64,000 nucleotides of DNA from Saprospiraceae bacterium. Lineage in GTDB: Bacteria; Bacteroidota; Bacteroidia; Chitinophagales; Saprospiraceae. A program made the translations under genes and the position numbers. Shown in pieces: positions 60,696 to 64,000 of this stretch (within the stretch, counting starts at the first letter, position 1; each line of letters begins with the position of its first letter). The notes under the pieces are model-generated. The model ran no database searches and had not been told where the DNA came from. It saw only the letters and a list, made by a program, of their open reading frames with translations. Where the stretch lies: positions 1 through 64,000 of the forward strand of contig JAHDHQ010000016.1 in assembly GCA_020631235.1 (NCBI GenBank). The letters are read 5' to 3'.

Positions 60696-62816
60696 ATGAA
60701 ATATTCTGCAAGCGAACAAAAGGCTTTGACCACACAGTCTAAAAACTACCTAAAACAATCCTTAACAACTCAAGATTATGATGCATTAATTAAATTGCTG
60801 AGTTTTCATGAGTGGAAATATTATGTAGATAATAAGCCAGTGCTTTCTGATTTTGAGTATGATCAATTGTTTGACCAATTAAAACGCTTAGAAAATGAGC
60901 ATCCGGACATAATTAGACCTGACTCACCTTCTCAACGAGTGGCGAGTGACTTAAAATCTGATTTTCACACTGTGCCTCATCTCATTCCTATGTTGTCTTT
61001 AGGCAACTCTTATAACGCAGATGATTTAAACGATTTCAATGATTCAGTCATCAAAAATGCTTTTCTAGATGCAGGGACCATTGTAGAGTATGTGGTCGAA
61101 CCCAAATTTGACGGTGGTAGTATAGCTATTATTTACGAAAATGATTTATTAACACGTGCCGCAACTAGAGGCAATGGAACACAAGGAGAAGAAATGACGG
61201 CAAACGCCAAGGCAATGGCTTCTTTGCCATTGAAAGCAGCTTTCTCTTCCTATGGTATCCACAAAGTAGAATTGAGAGGTGAGTCTATTATTCGCAAAGA
61301 TATTTTCGAGAAAGTAAATGAAAAGAGAGCTAAAAATGGAGAAACATTATTTGCTAATCCACGAAATGCAGCTACCGGAGGACTTCGTACAAAAGACGCT
61401 AATGAAACAGCTGCAAGAGGAATACAAACGTTTGTTTTTCAAATAGGCTATGCTGTAGACAAGGATGGAAATGATAAGATGAGCGACATTGGACAGCATG
61501 ATAAAGCCGTAGAAATATTACTAAACTTAGGTTTTAAAACAGCTGGAGAGGCTCAAAAAAAATGTAAAAACATCCAGGAGACCATTGATTTTTGTCAGGC
61601 TTGGGAGGCAAAACGGGAAGATTATCCATATGAGATCGATGGCATGGTCGTTAAAGTAAATGACTTTAGTTTGCAGGATAAAATTGGATCTACTGCCCAT
61701 CATCCTAAATGGGCTATAGCCTACAAATTTGCAGCAAAACAAGCAACGACAAAGCTAATAGGAGTAGAATATCAAGTAGGCAAAGTAGGTTCCATCACTC
61801 CTGTGGCTAAACTAGAGCCTGTAGCATTGGCTGGTGTAACCATATCGTCTGTCAGTTTGCACAATGAAGATTTTATTAAAGAGCGAGACTTGAAAATAGG
61901 TGACACTGTTTTAGTAGAACGAGCAGGAGATGTTATTCCATATATTGTAAAAGCCATGGAAGATCTTAGAGATGGGTCAGAAGAACCCATTACATTTCCA
62001 AGGATTTGTCCAGCACACCCAGAAGATGCCAGTGTATTAGTTCGAGAAGAAGGAGAGTCGGCATGGAGATGTCCTGATGTGGATTGTCCAGCCCAACGAT
62101 TACAAAAAATAATATTCCATGTTTCCAAAGACGCTATGGATATCGACGGTTTTGGTAAGAGCAATGTGGAGAAATTTTTTGAATTGGGTTATTTACAAGA
62201 TATCAGCGATGTTTATCATCTAGATTATCAAAAAATATTAGCCTTAGAAGGCTTTGGTGAGAAGTCAGTAGAAAAACTAAAAAAGGCCATCGAACTCGCC
62301 AAGCAAAATCCTATATCTAAACTTTTGCACAGTCTATCCATCCACCATTTAGGCAAGAAAGCTGGAAAACTGTTAGCTGCAGAAGTAAGTCATGTGATGG
62401 ATTTACAAACTTGGGATGAAGATCGATTTACAGAGGTTAAAGAAATTGGTCCTGTGCTTGCTAATAATGTTATGCAGTTTTTTAAAGAACCAAAAAACAT
62501 TGAATTACTTAATCGGCTCCAGCAATATGGAGTAAACTTCGCCCAAACAGAAGAGGATAGACCTAAAGTAGTTGATGCAAATGCTCCATTGGTAGGGAAA
62601 ACTATATTATTTACCGGCACACTACAGCAAATGGGAAGAAAAGAGGCACAACAATTAGCAGAAGCAGCAGGAGCAAAAAATATAAGTTCAGTCAGCTCTA
62701 ATTTAAACATTCTAGTTGCCGGTGAAAAAGCAGGATCTAAACTGAAAAAAGCTACAGCAATAGGTACCGTTGAGATACTGTCGGAAGAAGATTTTTTAGC
62801 CATTGTAAGAAACTAA
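60696..62816 (+). CDS. ligA: NAD-dependent DNA ligase
   Basis: EPKFDGGSIAIIYE active-site motif; Zn finger C..C...C....C; HhH and BRCT domains. Confidence 0.98.
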   Translation: MKYSASEQKALTTQSKNYLKQSLTTQDYDALIKLLSFHEWKYYVDNKPVLSDFEYDQLFDQLKRLENEHPDIIRPDSPSQRVASDLKSDFHTVPHLIPMLSLGNSYNADDLNDFNDSVIKNAFLDAGTIVEYVVEPKFDGGSIAIIYENDLLTRAATRGNGTQGEEMTANAKAMASLPLKAAFSSYGIHKVELRGESIIRKDIFEKVNEKRAKNGETLFANPRNAATGGLRTKDANETAARGIQTFVFQIGYAVDKDGNDKMSDIGQHDKAVEILLNLGFKTAGEAQKKCKNIQETIDFCQAWEAKREDYPYEIDGMVVKVNDFSLQDKIGSTAHHPKWAIAYKFAAKQATTKLIGVEYQVGKVGSITPVAKLEPVALAGVTISSVSLHNEDFIKERDLKIGDTVLVERAGDVIPYIVKAMEDLRDGSEEPITFPRICPAHPEDASVLVREEGESAWRCPDVDCPAQRLQKIIFHVSKDAMDIDGFGKSNVEKFFELGYLQDISDVYHLDYQKILALEGFGEKSVEKLKKAIELAKQNPISKLLHSLSIHHLGKKAGKLLAAEVSHVMDLQTWDEDRFTEVKEIGPVLANNVMQFFKEPKNIELLNRLQQYGVNFAQTEEDRPKVVDANAPLVGKTILFTGTLQQMGRKEAQQLAEAAGAKNISSVSSNLNILVAGEKAGSKLKKATAIGTVEILSEEDFLAIVRN

Positions 62817-62919
62817 AAGTAAACTCGTAAAACACTAAAGTTCTGCTCTTTATGCCTTTTTTAACTTGCTTTATCGAATTAATGAGTGAAGATTCCGTTA
62901 TAATGCTGAATTTGTAGTT

Positions 62920-64000
62920 ATGAAACCTCTTTTAAGGCTTTTTATATTATTAATATCCTTTTGCATTTGTTCAAAGCCTGCCATAAGCCAGGTGTTTTCT
63001 GGCCAAGTTAAAAGTCAAGATTCAAAAGAGCTTTTACCTTTTGTGGATGTATTTATTCCAGACAGTAAGAAAGGAACATCTACGGATGAAGAAGGAAAAT
63101 TTAATATCACCTTACCTCAAAACGAAACGGAAATCCATTTTTCTTTTTTAGGATACAAAGACAAAGTTATCCCAATAGAAATGTTGCAAGATTCTAATGC
63201 TATCATTTATTTAGAACCAGATGATATTTTATTGACAGAAGTACAAATAGTAGGTAAAAAAGAGAAGTTAGGAAATAAGATTATTAGAAAGGTAATCGAT
63301 CAGCGAAAAGCAGTTATCCAATCCAGATCACAATACAGCTGTGATATTTATCAAAGAACCTCTATGGATCGCTGGCAAACGATCAATAAAAGAGACACCA
63401 CCATAAAAGAAGAAGGGTACGTTCAAGCCGCATGGAGTGAAGTATATGCGCGCCAACATCACAATGGGAAGAAATATAAAAGACAAATAAAGGCTGAAAT
63501 TGAGGATTATGAAGATCAGTTGGGAGGCATTGCAAGAATGGATGTAGATGCTTCCTTTAGAGGAAGTAATATGTTTATACGCTATAATAAGCTAGCTTTT
63601 TTCAGGGATCCCAAGGATGCCGCCATAGATTTGTATGATGGAAGTATTAACAATCCGATATTAGCTGACAGACCCATAAACTCACCGATAGGAAATGGAG
63701 CTTTTATTAATTATAGATACACCTTAAAACAAATTAAGTTAAAGGAAAACGGTGATTCTATTTTTTATATCAATGTTGTCCCTATATTTAAACAAGAGCC
63801 CTTATTTAAAGGTACTTTAATTATTGATGGTAGTAATTATTTATTGCAAGAAGCAAACTTATCGCTAGACGGAAATGTTCTTCCTAACTTTAATACATTC
63901 GAGTTATCTGTCGTGTATGATCAAGTAGACACAAGTGGTTTTGCTTGGCTTCCGGTCGAACGAAGGTATAAGTATGGCTCAAGACTAGAAGGGTCTGATT
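62920..64000 (+). CDS. Carboxypeptidase-like regulatory domain / DUF5686-like protein, 3' end beyond window
   Basis: Manual translation MKPLLRLFILLISFCICSKPAISQVFSGQVKSQDSKELLPFVDVFIPDSKKGTSTDEEGKF... open to window end. Confidence 0.8.
   Translation, partial: MKPLLRLFILLISFCICSKPAISQVFSGQVKSQDSKELLPFVDVFIPDSKKGTSTDEEGKFNITLPQNETEIHFSFLGYKDKVIPIEMLQDSNAIIYLEPDDILLTEVQIVGKKEKLGNKIIRKVIDQRKAVIQSRSQYSCDIYQRTSMDRWQTINKRDTTIKEEGYVQAAWSEVYARQHHNGKKYKRQIKAEIEDYEDQLGGIARMDVDASFRGSNMFIRYNKLAFFRDPKDAAIDLYDGSINNPILADRPINSPIGNGAFINYRYTLKQIKLKENGDSIFYINVVPIFKQEPLFKGTLIIDGSNYLLQEANLSLDGNVLPNFNTFELSVVYDQVDTSGFAWLPVERRYKYGSRLEGSD

Noticed and set aside
59946-62803. Minus-strand ORFs within uvrB and ligA
   Set aside because: Overlap conserved housekeeping genes; no motifs of their own

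Overview
64 kb chromosomal window from a Bacteroidota genome (Saprospiria-like by gene content and style; taxonomy is inference). Most of it is ordinary chromosome: ATP synthase genes atpB-E-F-H-A-G, pheT, rny, uvrB-ligA, lspA, tsaB, trhO, two RNA-modification enzymes, an ABC-F ATPase and an S41 protease. Between these lie many secreted proteins with T9SS-type C-terminal domains (GH9 cellulase, class C serine hydrolase, beta-helix protein, SprB-repeat protein, haem/copper monooxygenase-like protein). No tRNA, rRNA, CRISPR array or transposase was recognised. The main accessory region is 1-3050: a tandem array of near-identical lipoprotein genes with a constant core, two alternating leaders and swapped C-terminal modules, with a recurring mini-ORF in the spacers. 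Other points of interest: a redoxin plus cytochrome c/PHM-like copper monooxygenase gene pair; a histidine-rich repeat extension on ATP synthase subunit a; a membrane polyferredoxin redox cluster; a tsaB with no ATG/GTG/TTG start at its conserved N-terminus; and a structured non-coding interval upstream of rny that may be a 6S-like RNA. All calls come from reading the sequence and supplied ORFs; no database search was run.
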